Counted from the stretch's first letter, positions 11,969 through 22,741 are shown. The stretch: 64,000 bases of DNA from Muscardinus avellanarius (GCA_963383645.1 OY726563.1:42364331-42428330); one strand, 5' to 3'. A program made the numbers and translations. The notes: generated by a model from the sequence alone, not told the origin.

Positions 11969-12140
11969 TCGCAACACCTGCGAACCTTCACAGCGCTGTC
12001 CCTCGCTTATCCGCGAGCCTCGCTTATCCGCGAGCCTTATTTACTTCTACACCCCTATCATCGCAACACCTGCGAACCTTCACAGCGCTGTCCCTCGCTT
12101 ATCCGCGAGCCTCGCTTATCCGCGAGCCTTATTTACTCCT
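11969..12140. repeat. 92-base tandem duplication in retroviral leader
   Basis: TCGCAACACCTGCGAACC starts at 11969 and again at 12061. The unit also contains a doubled 17-base CTCGCTTATCCGCGAGC. Copies are almost identical up to about 12136. Confidence 0.9.
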
Positions 12141-12330
12141 ATCTTGTCGAATCAGGACCAGCCCGATTCTCTAACTTGCTTACACTAAAAAATATCCTCC
12201 TTAATGGAGCCCCCTGTTGATCGGGGAAAATAACCCTCCGTAAACGGAGCCTCCTCCTCCCTTTTCGGAGTCAAAGGAGTACTTACCAGCTAGCTGCCCT
12301 GGACTGCCGAGGTTCTGATCAAAGCGAAGG

Positions 12331-12350
12331 TCCCCGTACGGGCCACCACT
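12331..12350 (-). other. retroviral primer-binding site region
   Basis: Next to the 5' LTR, after two or three bases, the minus strand reads TGGTGGCCCGTACGGGGAC. It resembles the Lys-tRNA type site TGGCGCCCGAACAGGGAC with one extra base and three changes; tRNA assignment is tentative. Confidence 0.55.
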
Positions 12351-12707
12351 TGTCGGTCGCAGTGACGACTCTTACACGATCTTCCTCAAGCAGTTTTATT
12401 ACCCCAGGTTCTTGTACAGTTTCCGTAGATCTTCTCCATCTTCTCCTCCATCACTCCACCAACCCTCTTAGCTCCCTCCCGCTAGGGCATGTGCGCTTTT
12501 TTAACCTCCTCCTGGGCGGGCAGGTGGTAGCACGAGGCGCTGCGTCACTAATCATCCGTAAGGCGCCTGATAGGGCTCACTGCGCAGGCTCAGGGCACTG
12601 CCAGCCTCGTGAGCCTCGTGACTTGGCTGCAAGCCCAGGCGCCATCTTGAGTCCATGCTGGCAACAAGCCTGGGTGCCACCTCGGTCCTGCCGAGTGGGC
12701 CCCGACA
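12351..12707 (-). repeat. 5' LTR of the endogenous retrovirus
   Basis: On the minus strand it begins TGTCGGGGCC and ends CGACCGACA, a proper TG...CA pair. U3 carries AAGATGGCGC as in IAP-type LTRs, a TGACGCA CRE-like site and a TTAAAAAAG TATA-like box. AATAAA lies about 55 bases before the 3' end. Confidence 0.93.
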
Positions 12708-13090
12708 CTGAGGTACACCCTGAGCCCTTTTATTTTGAAACAGTGTCTTACTAAGTTGCTAAGGTTGACCTTGAACCTGCAATCCTTCTGTCTCAGCTTC
12801 CCAAGTAGTGGGATTATGAGCATAAGCTACCATTCCCAGCTCCAATTGCACTTTGATTCTAACCATTTAACACTCGCCTAACGCATCATTGCATTATATG
12901 AAGGTTTTCTCCCCATCTAGATCATAAGTTCCCTGAGAGTTAGTACTAATGAACTCCTTTTGTATCCCCAATTCCCTCCCTTCATAATGCATGTGCATTC
13001 ATTATGAGTGTCAGCCATGTAAATACATTGATTAGCTGGTAACTCTTCTTCCTCCACTGGAATTTTCCTTAGTAAGTATTTATTTTATTT

Positions 13091-13094
<4 letters not shown>

Positions 13095-13135
<41 letters not shown>

Positions 13136-13322
13136 TGCTGGAGATGGAACCCAGGGGCAATTCTACCTCCGAGCTACACCCCCAGCCCTGTTTTTTATTC
13201 TTTATTTTGAAACAAGGTCTCACTTAGCTATGGAGGGAGCTGAGGCTGGCCCCAATCCTGATCCTCCTGTCTTAGCCTCCCAAGTACTAGGATTACAAGC
13301 GTGCACCACCACACCCAGCCTC
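13095..13322 (-). mobile_element. B1-dID SINE with (GT)n at tail
   Basis: (GT)n 13095-13134. Target duplication AGTATTTATT at 13075-13084 and 13323-13332, inside L2-like sequence. Confidence 0.92.
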
Positions 13323-13332
13323 AGTATTTATT

Positions 13333-13529
13333 GAACACCTGCTCTGAGACAACACAGGAGTTTTTGGAACAACAGACATGAGAAGGACATAGTCAGAAGG
13401 CGCAGGAAGAAAAAATTATGCTTTCTATATAGATGACCAAACAAAGGGCACATTGAAGGAAAAGCCTGTTTGAGCTGGCCTTAGATGAATTGAATGGGAT
13501 TTCACCAGGCTATAATTAAATGGGGTGGG
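13333..13529. other. old repeat-like intron
   Basis: GAACACCTGCTCTGAG continues the L2/MIR-like end; the rest is unassigned. Confidence 0.35.
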
Positions 13530-13708
13530 AGGTATAAGCTGGACTCATACTTGTAATCCTGAGACAGTAGGATAGCAGGTTTGAGGCCAACCTTAGTAAC
13601 TTAGACCCTCAGCAACTTAGCAAGAACCTGTTTCAAAATAAAAAGTTAATAGTGCTGGGGGTGTAGCTCAGAGGTAAAATGCCCCTGGCTTTAATCCACA
13701 GTACCACA
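13530..13708 (+). mobile_element. B1-dID SINE, 5' part shortened
   Basis: ID part intact (TAGCTCAGAGGTAAAATGCC). Confidence 0.85.
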
Positions 13709-13870
13709 AAGAAAGAAAGAGGAGGGGAGAAGGAGAAAAAGGAGGAAAAGGAGGAGGAGGAGGAGGAGGAGGAGGAGGAGGAGGAGGAGGAGGAAAGAGG
13801 TAGGAGGGAGGGGGAGGGGAGGAAGAAAGGAAAAGAAAGAATCAAAGAAAGAAAGGAGAAAGGAAGGGAC
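13707..13870. repeat. purine-rich (GGA)n/(GAAA)n tract
   Basis: About 15 GGA units centred on 13751-13796; the whole tract is almost pure purine on +. Confidence 0.95.
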
Positions 13871-13944
13871 TAAAAAGAAAATTTGGGTTGGAATGGGTGC
13901 GATTCCATGTAAAGTATCTAGTATGTGTAAAGGCATTGCGACCT

Positions 13945-14290
13945 AAAAGTCCAGTCCTCCCTCCAATTCAGTGGGGGATTGGTTCCAGGATCCCTGCAGA
14001 TACCAAAATCCATGGCTGCTCAAGTCCTTTATATAAAATGGCATAGTATTTGCATACAACCTACCACATCCTCCTGTCTTCTCCATATCATCTCTAGATT
14101 ACTTATAATATCTAAGGCTCTGTAAATGCTATATAAAATAGTTGTTACACTGTTTCATGTAGGGAATTATGACAAGAAGAAAAAGTCTATCATTACTTCA
14201 GTATAGAGACATTTTTTTCAAATACTTTCAATCCATGGTCAGTTGGATTGACAGATACGGTACTCATGGTTACAGAGAGCCAACTTTCAT
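13945..14290. mobile_element. MER2-like (Tigger) DNA transposon
   Basis: GGGGGATTGGTTCCAGGATC, TACCAAAATCCATGG and GAATTATGACAAGAAG follow the MER2 consensus. The 3' inverted end is near 14230-14285. Confidence 0.75.
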
Positions 14291-14689
14291 GGAGCATCAT
14301 AAATTTGTGGCAGGAGATAAGTCTGCCTAAGTAAGTGTGATCCAGGTTTGATAGAGCCCCGAATGCTGCATAAAGAAATTTAAACTTGATCCTATTAGGC
14401 AATGAGGAAACAGCATATGGTTTTAAGCAAGTTAGCGACAAAGGGCACATGTCAGCTGTGCAACACAAATATCAACCACACATTTCCCCCTGATATCCCT
14501 CCTCCTTAGCCTCCATTGCATGCTATGTTCTATCTGCAGGCTTCCAGTTGGGAAAATAAATCAAATCCCCTTCATTGTTCCTTGCTGGTCCAAAATCTGC
14601 CTACAGGAATTTTGGCCATCTAGAGGATTAATTTACTCCAGATGTGCTGTTCTTTGGACATTCTTTGTCATAGTAAAATCCCAAGGTAT
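14291..14689. other. intron, possible ancient repeat
   Basis: 14340-14460 resembles a common old mammalian repeat that I cannot name; the rest is unassigned. Confidence 0.3.
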
Positions 14690-14765
14690 TATCCAGAGAG
14701 CACTAGGCTTGGAGTTCAGATAGACATGGGTTCAAATCTCAACTTTAAGGAACTTTAAGGTATTT
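14690..14765 (+). repeat. MIR fragment
   Basis: GGCTTGGAGTTCAGATAGAC and ATGGGTTCAAATCTCAACTTT match the tRNA-like head of MIR. Confidence 0.7.
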
Positions 14766-14839
14766 TCTTTTTCTTCTGCTTTAACTTTTTTTCTCTTGAG
14801 AATCTTTATGTCTGTCAAATAAGACTAAAGACTTTATCA

Positions 14840-15007
14840 GGCGCCAGGCATGGTGCAATCCCAGTACTTGGGAGGCTGACACAGGAGGATCACAAGTTCG
14901 AGGCCAGCCTTAGCCACTTAGTGAGACTTGTTTCAAAATTAAAAATAGGGCTAAGGGTATGACTTCGAGGTAGCATTGCACTGGGTTTAATCCTTAGTTC
15001 CATCCCC
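14840..15007 (+). mobile_element. B1-dID SINE
   Basis: A short deletion lies in the B1 head. Confidence 0.87.
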
Positions 15008-15029
15008 TCCAAAAAGAAAAAAAAAAGAT

Positions 15030-15790
15030 GATCAGAGTGAATTACCTGTGGGCAAATACTACTTTCACTTTTATTGATTGTATTTAGTTCCTCTCTGTTG
15101 AGCACTTATTCATAGCATTTATTTTGCTTGATTTACTTGCTTCTTCTAATTATCTTGCTGACCCTTTCTTTCTATGCATTTATTAAGGAAAAACTTTCTA
15201 ACTCAAACAGTGAACCAGATAGCTGCTTTGGGAAATGTTGGAAACGGGGCAGCCAAGTTCAACTTGATTGTTCCACATCAGTGGATTGCAGGAGGGAGTT
15301 TGTAAGGTCCTTCTGGGGCAAATGAGAAGTTTTCCAACATGTCCTTTGTTGGGTCTTCTTTCGCCTCCCCATTATATTTTTAATAAATTCCCAGAATAAT
15401 AGGTACACCCATCTGAAACTATGACTGCAGGACACATTCCAAAGCCAAACATAAATTATTTTTGGACTTCCCACATTCCCCCCCCCCCCTATGATTTGTG
15501 TGACTGATGTAGAGTTGCTGGAACTGTGCATTTTAAATCACTTCCTGAATGAAACATAACCAGTCGGGAGAGAGGGAAGGGACTCAGTATAACCTTACAC
15601 AATTTCTGGCTTGCTTCCAGTGCTAGTCACTGTGTGGAACTCATGGTCATTCAATATATTTACACTGAAAGCAAACTTCTCGAGTCGCACTCGTCTTCGA
15701 GCCTCATTTCTTCTCTTGAGCTAAAATGGTGCTTGTTTTCAGCTAAGATTTCTAGAAGCCTGGAGGGCCTACTCAAGAAACTGCATTTTT
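15030..15790. other. unique intron block
   Basis: About 760 bases free of recognised repeats, with a C10-11 run near 15480. No splice-bounded frame was convincing. Confidence 0.5.
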
Positions 15791-16050
15791 TTTATAATGT
15801 AGTTTATGTATTTATTTATTTTTTTCTTTTAACAATTTTTTGTTGAACATAAATAGTATACATATAAACTATATTTGGTGCCCTCTCCCCCCCTGCCCCC
15901 GTTTTCCCTTCCCCCCTCCCATCAATGGTTGTCCAGGTTAACCATGTCTTATTCATAATTTTACACATGTTCAGGTGTAGACCCTCATTAATCAAGATCG
16001 GCCTTCCTCCTCTCCTATCTTTCCATTCAAACTTAAACTGAACGTTTTTG
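15791..16050 (-). repeat. T-rich, C-rich low-complexity, possible L1 tail
   Basis: TTTATTTATTTTTTTC followed by CCCTCTCCCC-type sequence is like the start of minus-strand L1 3' ends; weak. Confidence 0.3.
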
Positions 16051-16399
16051 TGGCTTTGCTTACTGTAGTGAATCCCAGAATCAGATGAACATTAACTGCA
16101 AATATTGACTCGGGTGCCACCTGCATTGAAAAAGGAAAGTCACTGTTGGGGTGAGAGCAGGGAACATGTCTTGTTTGGATTTTATGATTTGTGTTTAGGT
16201 TAATATTTCTACTATTTTTTCATTTTCTTCCTGTTAAGTTTAAAGTAGCAACAAAAATATCAAATAGAGTTACTGGGAATTTGGGACCAGAATTGAGGGA
16301 GAGATGAGAGCTAGAGATACAGGTTAAGTATTCTTTATCTGAAACTACAGTTATGCATCACCATACCCACATTACTAAGTTTCTTTAAAGGATAAAACA
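16051..16399. other. unique intron
   Basis: AGGTTAATATTT near 16198 is a possible HNF1 half-site; nothing else recognised. Confidence 0.35.
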
Positions 16400-16622
16400 G
16401 CCAGGTGTGGTGGTTCATACCTGGAATCCCAGTACTTGGAAGGCATAAGATAGGAGGATCACAGGTTCAATGACAGCCTCAGCAACTTAGCTATACATCT
16501 ACCTCAGCAACATAGTGAGTCCCTGTTTCAAGACAAAAATAATAATAATAAAATGGGGATGGGGGTGTAGCTCCAAAGTATAATTCTCCTGGGTTCAATC
16601 CCTAACATCCCTAATACCACAT
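16400..16622 (+). mobile_element. B1-dID SINE with 20-base extension
   Basis: Extra CAGCAACATAG-type repeat in the middle. Confidence 0.87.
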
Positions 16623-17224
16623 TAAAAAAAGAAAAGAAATCAAGGGTGATGGGATCTAGATTTTTCATTGTCATTTAAAGAAGGTACAAATATAGGAAGA
16701 GAAAAGAAAAACTAGATTGGATCCTGTCTTGTTGGAGTGAAATAAAATGTACAAGTTAAGAACTTGTGGGTTGTGTGTATGTATAAAATGTAATATATAT
16801 ATTTCATATATATTTTATATAATGTTAATATATAAAACATATATATGTGGTCAGTATATAGAGATGGATATGAAAATGTGTGTATACATGTGTGTATTTC
16901 CTTCCTGTGTTTTATCCAGCTTCGGAATAGCAATACCCCAATAACAATGAGTATACAGAGCACCCAGATCTTGCCTTCTAAATACCATTCAAAACTGTAA
17001 AGACTCAGGGTTCCCCAAAGAAATGGCTGATTCTAGAAATGGAGTACAGAAGTGCAAGGCAAACCTAGAAGTTTTTTTTGTGATACAGATTTATGTAATT
17101 ATCAAATCATGATAGGGACATGTAAAAAAGATATAACCAGCTTGAAAGAGTTCCCATTGGCCAATGTTTGGAAAATTTGAAATTAAAATCGATAAAATTA
17201 GGAGAGAAATGGGAAGGAGGACAC
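16623..17224. other. AT-rich intron
   Basis: (TA)-rich at 16790-16855; otherwise unassigned. Confidence 0.4.
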
Positions 17225-17320
17225 CAAAATGTGTGCATGCATGTCATTGTCAACATGATTTCCATTATGATGTGAAACTACTGCAGCAATAAAAGCACAA
17301 AAATAAAATAGATAAAATTA
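17225..17320 (+). mobile_element. L1 3' end fragment
   Basis: ATGTCATTGTCAACATGATT and GCAATAAAAGCACA recur at 61460-61530. Confidence 0.6.
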
Positions 17321-17410
17321 TCAATGAATTATAACCCATTGTTAAAATAGGAGTTCACTTATGTAATGATTGAATAAATAAAATATTTTGTAAGAGTTTT
17401 ATGTGTGTGT

Positions 17411-17604
17411 GGTACTGGGAATTGGACCCAGGGGCCTTCTACCTCCAAGCTACACTACAAGCCTTATTTTATTTTTATTTCAAAACAGAGTCTTGCTGGG
17501 TTGATGGGGTTTCTCTACTTGCTGAGGCTGTCCTCAAACCTACAATCCTCCTATCTCAGCCTCCCAAGTACTGAGATTACAAGCATGGGCCACCATGCCT
17601 AGCT
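17411..17604 (-). mobile_element. B1-dID SINE
   Basis: Complete. Confidence 0.9.
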
Positions 17605-17712
17605 AGAAATTATTTATTTATGTACTGTCAAAGTACCTGATCGTAAAGCAATCACTATTTTAGAGAAGCAAAGAATACATTAACAGTATAGAGGACTGAA
17701 AGCTACTACTTT

Positions 17713-17899
17713 TTTCAGTACTGGGCATTGAATCCAGGGATGCTCTACCTCTGAGCTACACTCTCAGCACTTTCTTTTTTTAAATTTTTAAATTTTGAGA
17801 TAGGGTCTTGCTAAGTTGCTGAGGTTAGCCTCAAACTTGGGAAATTCTGGCTTCAGTCTCTCAAATATGTGGGATTACAGGCTTCCATCACTGTCCAGG
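17713..17899 (-). mobile_element. B1-dID SINE, diverged
   Basis: Flanks AAAGCTACTAC / AAAAGTACCAC suggest a decayed target duplication. Confidence 0.85.
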
Positions 17900-17942
17900 T
17901 GAAAAGTACCACTTTATTTTATTCATTTATTTATTTATTCAT

Positions 17943-18150
17943 ATTTTTGATACTGGGATTCAACACAGGGGCATTCTTCCTCTGAGCTACACCCCCCAGC
18001 CCTATTATTTTTATTCTTTATTTTTGAAACAGGGTCTCACTAAGTTGCAGAGGGCCTCACTAAGTAGCTGAGGCTGGCTGCAAACCTGCAATCCTCCTAT
18101 CTCAGCCTCCCAAGTCCTGGGACTACAAGCATGTGCCACCATGCCCAACT
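17943..18150 (-). mobile_element. B1-dID SINE
   Basis: Complete, with a (TTTA)n tail at 17925-17942. Confidence 0.9.
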
Positions 18151-18169
18151 GTACCAGTTTTTAAGTGCC

Positions 18170-18348
18170 TGTCAGGCATGGTCACATATACCTCTAATCT
18201 CAGCTACTCTGGAAGCTGAGGCAGGAGGATCCTAAGTTTGAGGCTCACCTGACAACTTAGTAGGACCTTGTCTCAGAATAAAAAAACCAAAAGGCCTGTG
18301 AGTGTAGTTTAGTGGTAGATCACCCCTAAGTTCAATACCCAGTACTAA
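18170..18348 (+). mobile_element. B1-dID SINE, old
   Basis: ID part reads TAGTTTAGTGGTAGATCACC, close to the ancestral ID. Confidence 0.85.
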
Positions 18349-18789
18349 ACAAAAAGCAAATACATAAATAAAAATAAAAAGCATGTTCCCTCTGATAGGA
18401 TGTAATTAGAAGACATCATTTCTCTGATATTCCTGTCAAAGATACATAACCTGAATCTACTCATGAGGAAACCTTAGACAAACCAAAATTCAGAGATTCT
18501 CTACAAAATAGCTGGCCTATTATCTTCACAAGTGTCAACATTATAACATTAATAAAAGACAGATCTGTTTTAGGTAGTAGTTTTTGTGCTTATTTCTTCT
18601 GCCAGTTTTCCAGAAGTTTGTCTTATTATCAAGTTTGAATACCCCTAAAGGTCAGTTGAGAAACTAGGGAAATGTGAGAGGATTAACAATCAATACAAAA
18701 AAAAAACCCAATCAATATAAAAATGTTGATGATTTGAAAGAATCTGCTGATGTCAAGTTCAAAACAAGAGTAGACAACACGGACAGAGG
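18349..18789. other. unique intron
   Basis: No repeat recognised. Confidence 0.4.
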
Positions 18790-18870
18790 GGCTAGGGCTG
18801 TTAACTCAGTGGTAGAGCATTTGCTTAGCGTGCATCACGCCCTGGATTTATCACCAGTGCTGCAGAAGAT
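18790..18870 (+). mobile_element. single ID-type SINE
   Basis: ACTCAGTGGTAGAGCATTTG followed by CTTAGCGTGCAT: ID without B1. Confidence 0.82.
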
Positions 18871-18886
18871 AATAATAAGAAAATAC

Positions 18887-19063
18887 TGGCCAAATCTTGG
18901 CGCATGTTTGTAATCCCAGGACTTGGGAGGCTGAGACAGGAGGATCACAGATTCATGACCAGCCTCAGCAACCTATTGAGACCCTGTTTAAAAATAAAAA
19001 TAAAACAGGGATGAGGAGTTAGCTCAAAGGTAGAACACCCCTGGGTTCAATCCCTAGTACTAC
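18887..19063 (+). mobile_element. B1-dID SINE
   Basis: Complete. Confidence 0.9.
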
Positions 19064-19132
19064 ACACACTCAAAAAGAAAACATTGACAGAGTCAAAGGT
19101 TAAGGACTACATTTCCAGAAAGACGGTCATAG

Positions 19133-19322
19133 GTAGGCCTGTTTTACATGCCCATAATCCTAAGACTTGGGAAGCTGAGACAGGAAGATTAAAAGTTCAA
19201 GGCCAACCTCAGCAATTTAGTGATGCCCTGTATGTATGTATTTAATGATACCCAATTTAGTGCTACCCTGGGAATGTAGCTCGGTGATAGAGTGTCATTG
19301 GTTCAATCCCCATTATACCGAA
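19133..19322 (+). mobile_element. B1-dID SINE, diverged
   Basis: The middle is replaced by GTATGTATGTAT. Confidence 0.82.
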
Positions 19323-19657
19323 AAGAGGAAATGTTATGATTTGAGTGATTACTTTTGGTTGTGGCCCTCTCTGCTGCTAGCAGTAAGTCATTATTGCAAA
19401 TAAAATAAATAATAAGTTTATGTGCATAGTATACTTTGCACAAAAGCTAGGAGTTATATTTCAAGAAATAAGATTTGGGAAGCAAAATAAGTATTTAAAT
19501 GAGCAGTTCTATATAGTGCTAGTAACCTTGAGTAGCAGATCAAAATGTTAATTGAATACTACCCAAAAATGTTTGCTAGCCTTTTCCTCCTTGAGTGTGG
19601 CAATATTCAATATAGGGTAGAGTTATTTGTAAAGCAGAACAAAAAACTCATCATTTA
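19323..19657. other. unique intron
   Basis: Nothing recognised. Confidence 0.4.
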
Positions 19658-19678
19658 AAAAGGAAATAAGCAAAGCAA

Positions 19679-19853
19679 GTGTGCTGGCTGGTGCATACCT
19701 CCAATCCTAGTACTTGGGAGGCTGAGAAAGGAGGACTGTAGATTTGAAGTCAGCCTCAACAATTTAGCAAGACCCTGTTTCAAAAACAAAAAATAAAAAG
19801 GGCTGGGGATATAGCTTGGAAGCAGAATGCCCCTGGGTTCTATTCCTAGTACC
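19679..19853 (+). mobile_element. B1-dID SINE
   Basis: AAAAGGAAATAAGCA repeats on both sides (around 19658 and 19857). Confidence 0.9.
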
Positions 19854-19964
19854 AAAAAAAGGAAATAAGCACACAAGTTCCCTAAAGCCTCAAGTAAAGA
19901 TGCTTTTCAGTGCATTTGGGACAATTTGCAACAGAGAATGGAAGACTTTTTTCTTATAAAGACA

Positions 19965-20090
19965 AGAGAATGGGATAGGAATTGGGGAAGGGCTAAATGA
20001 GGGATATGTCCATGTATGTCTCTACCATTTTGTACCCCATTAAGATGTATGAGTACAATGCACCAATAATAAAAGAGTAAAAACACTTCT
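19965..20090 (+). mobile_element. L1 3' end fragment
   Basis: CCATTAAGATGTATGAGTAC and CAATGCACCAATAATAAAAG match the 3' end of the L1 at 22.1 kb. Confidence 0.8.
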
Positions 20091-20428
20091 TCCTGGATGC
20101 CAGGAATGAAGACAGAGTAAAAGTTTTCTGTGTGTTGTAATAGAAAAAAAATATGTTGATTTAGGGAAAAAATTATGAATAGTTCTGAGTTTCTTCTGAT
20201 GCCCAAGGAGCAGAAATTGTGAGAGAATTTTGTGTAAGTGCATTACTGAGGGGGTCTCATCAGGAGAAGCAGAGTGAAGGAAGCAGGATTGAAAAAGGGG
20301 GAAATCAAGCAAGGATGGATCAGTGAGAAGGGAAGGAGCTCAACTGAGATTGCAAAACATGGATTCTTAGAATTCCAGGACCCACATAGCAAGGTTGGGG
20401 TTTGTAGCTGAAGAAATGGTTTCATGAT
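20091..20428. other. unique intron
   Basis: Nothing recognised. Confidence 0.4.
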
Positions 20429-20680
20429 CAGCCAAGCATGGTGATACACACCTATAATCCCAGCTGGTAGGGAAGCTGAGGCAGGAGCATAACAAGTTCC
20501 ATTATAGCCTGGGAAACTTAAAGAGACTCTGTCTCCAAATAAAAATTACAAAGAACAGAGGATATGGCTCAGTGGTAGAGTGCTCCTGGGCTCAGCCCCT
20601 GTACTAGGAAAAAATATGAAGAGATTGGGAATGTGTAGCTCAATAGTAGAATATCACTGGGTTCACTAGTACCAGAAAAA
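20429..20680 (+). mobile_element. B1-dID SINE plus extra ID unit
   Basis: SINE to 20612, then a second ID-like unit (20618-20680, GTAGCTCAATAGTAGAATAT). Confidence 0.82.
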
Positions 20681-21002
20681 AGTATACCAAGTTTTTTGGA
20701 GTAAACTTTATAATCTTAAAATTTAAACTTGGGATGTAAAATATTTTATCATTAATATAGCATTAAATTATTGAGCAGACAACAATATTGGATGGCATAG
20801 TATGCCTCTTTTTTTCCCTGTGTCAAATCCTCTAGCATTTTTGTGCATCTATATTGTGTTATGAAGTCTGGGAGAATCAGAAGTGCAAATTAATTTTTTC
20901 CATCCCCCAAATGGCCAACACATTTCCCAATACTGATGTCTAGTTTTTATTTCAGTTGTTTACTTGTGAACTCCCATACACAGCCCTCATTTGTTTTCCT
21001 TT
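20681..21002. other. AT-rich intron
   Basis: Nothing recognised. Confidence 0.4.
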
Positions 21003-21073
21003 CCTTTTTTTTTCTTTTTGCACCATGGATTGAACCCAGGGGCATTCTAACTCTGAGATACAACTCTTTTAAG

Positions 21074-22343
21074 AAAATCTTTTAACTGGGTTATTTGTTT
21101 TCTTAGTGCTGAGTTTCTTGAGTTCTCTGTATATTCTAGATATTAGTCCTCTATTGGAGGAATAGTTGGCAAAAATCTTCTCCCATTCTCTTGGTTCTCA
21201 GTTGAGGTTCAGCACTAAGAAAACAAATAATCCAATCAGAAAATGGGTACGTGAATTAAATAGACACTTCACAAAGGAAGAAATTCCAATGGCCAATAAA
21301 TGCATGAAAAAATTCTGAACATCATTAGCAATAAGAGAGATGCAAATCAAAACTATCCTGAGATTTCACCTAACTCCAACTAGAATGGCAATCACTCAAA
21401 ACACAAACAACAAATGCTGGCAAGGATGTGGAGAAGTGGGAACTCTAAAATATTGTTGGTGGGATTGCAAATTAGTGCAACCACTTTGGAAAACAGTATG
21501 GAGGATCCTCTGAAGAATGAGAATGAACCTACCAAATGATCCAGCAATACCACATGTGGGTATCTACCAAAAAGAAAGAAAACCAAACTACCAAACTAAT
21601 GCATGCATATCTATGTTCATAGCTGTACAATTTGCTTTTGCCAAACTATGGAACCAGCCAAGATGTCCATCAACAGATGAATGGATTACAAAACTGTGGG
21701 ATATGTACACAATGGAATTTTACTCAGCCATAAAGAAAAACACAATTACATAATTTACAGGGAAATGGATGGAACTAGAGTCCTTTATGCTAAGTGAGAT
21801 TAGTCAGTCACAAAAAATATGAAATCGGATGCTCTCCCTAATATGTGAACGCTAGGGAGAAATGGGTCATAGGAGAAATTATAGATGAAGAAGGAAATTC
21901 TATAGAGGAGCAAATAAGGCAACCTGAGGGGATGGGAGAGGGGGGAAGGGAAATTCTCTAATGGTCATGATGTACATTAACAAACATATCAAAGTCAATC
22001 ACTAAGCCAAACATGAGAAGGAGGGAGGGGGAGATAATGGGGTGGGAATTGGGGAGGAGCTAAATGAGTGATGTGTGCATGTATGCCTCCACCATCTTGT
22101 ACTCCATTAAGATGTGTGGGCCTGGCGTTGTGGCACATGCTTGTAATCCTTGCACTTGGGAGGCAGACACAGGAGGATCACGCTGGTTCGAAGCCAGCCT
22201 TGCTGGCTTAAGAGACCCTGTTTCCAATTTAAAAAATATAAAATGGGTCTGGGAGTGTAGCCCGGAGGTAGAAGGGTTTCCAGGAACCCCAGTACCACCA
22301 AAAAATAAGTTGTATGACTACAATGCACCAATAAAAATTTTTA
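21074..22343 (+). mobile_element. L1 insertion with 5' inversion
   Basis: 21085-21200 is minus-strand ORF2; from about 21206 plus-strand ORF2 runs through its C-terminal end into the 3' UTR and A-rich tail. The junction carries a 22-base inverted repeat (21091-21112 / 21209-21230). Target duplication AAAATCTTTTA is at 21074-21084 and 22344-22354. ORF2 is 5'-truncated and does not code. A subtype A SINE sits in the tail. Confidence 0.9.
22116..22305 (+). mobile_element. B1-dID SINE, subtype A
   Basis: Interrupts the L1 3' end between AAGATGTGTG and TTGTATGACTACAATGCACC. Confidence 0.9.
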
Positions 22344-22741
22344 AAAATCTTTTATTTTGAATCATTCTAAGTTTATAAGAGTCTCACTAAGTGCTGAAGC
22401 TGACTTTGAACCTACAATACCCCTGTCTCAGCCTCTCAAGTACTGGGATTATAGCTGTGCATGACTGTACCCAGCACTCATTTTACATTAATTTGAATGA
22501 TTCTTAAAATTTCTCCATTAAGTACATGGTAGAGAATAGAGGTACATTGTATCTGGAGGAAAACTGAACATCTCACATATTTTCAGGTCTATATTGTCAA
22601 AGAGCAGGACAAAGACCTAAGAATAAAAGGAAACCCCCAACGATGCAAAGTACTCAAATGTCCTTCAGCTGATGAACGGGTAAACAAAATGTGTACCTAT
22701 CCATATGATTAAATATTATTCAGCCATAAAAATTAATGGTT

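Larger units (their letters stand above)
10375..12707 (-). mobile_element. young, internally deleted endogenous retrovirus (class II/ERVK-like)
   Basis: A 2333-base provirus on the minus strand: two 357-base LTRs (10375-10731 and 12351-12707) around a 1619-base interior. It is flanked by a 6-base target duplication CTGAGG (10369-10374 and 12708-12713); six bases is typical of beta-type/IAP-like class II elements. I count four differences between the LTRs (about 99% identity), so insertion is recent. The interior has a primer-binding region, a leader with a tandem duplication, a short gag-like start and a purine tract, but no protease, polymerase or full envelope region. It is therefore non-autonomous. 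It sits inside a minus-strand SINE, which itself sits in an L2. Confidence 0.93.
10310..12841 (-). mobile_element. B1-dID SINE split by the retrovirus
   Basis: The ID-like end is at 10310-10374 and the B1-like part at 12708-12841; the two halves are continuous once the provirus and one CTGAGG copy are removed. Confidence 0.85.
9835..13090 (+). repeat. L2-like LINE remnant, split
   Basis: Two parts: 9835-10300 (with CTTCTCAAAAACGTCAGTG, as in L2 'CTCAAAAACCTCCAGTGGC') and 12842-13074 (AGATCATAAGTTCCCTGAGAG, as in the L2 3' end). Between them sit the SINE and the retrovirus. Confidence 0.65.
21003..22477 (-). mobile_element. B1-dID SINE split by L1
   Basis: ID end 21003-21073, B1 end 22355-22477. 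Confidence 0.85.

Noticed and set aside
11969..12140. CRISPR-like repeated units
   Set aside because: Only two copies, direct tandem without spacers, in a retroviral leader of a mammal.
12350..12754. 134-codon frame (and its twin at 10374) starting in the LTR
   Set aside because: Antisense to the LTR and present in both LTRs; starts with a non-ATG codon; not a gene.
13633..13936. Frames rich in Glu, Ser or Leu
   Set aside because: Translations of the GGA/GAAA repeat.
18790..18870. tRNA gene
   Set aside because: A- and B-box-like tRNA similarity is that of an ID SINE; it lacks a foldable anticodon arm.
21517..21753. 78-codon + frame
   Set aside because: C-terminal ORF2 of the 5'-truncated L1; cannot be expressed as a functional protein.
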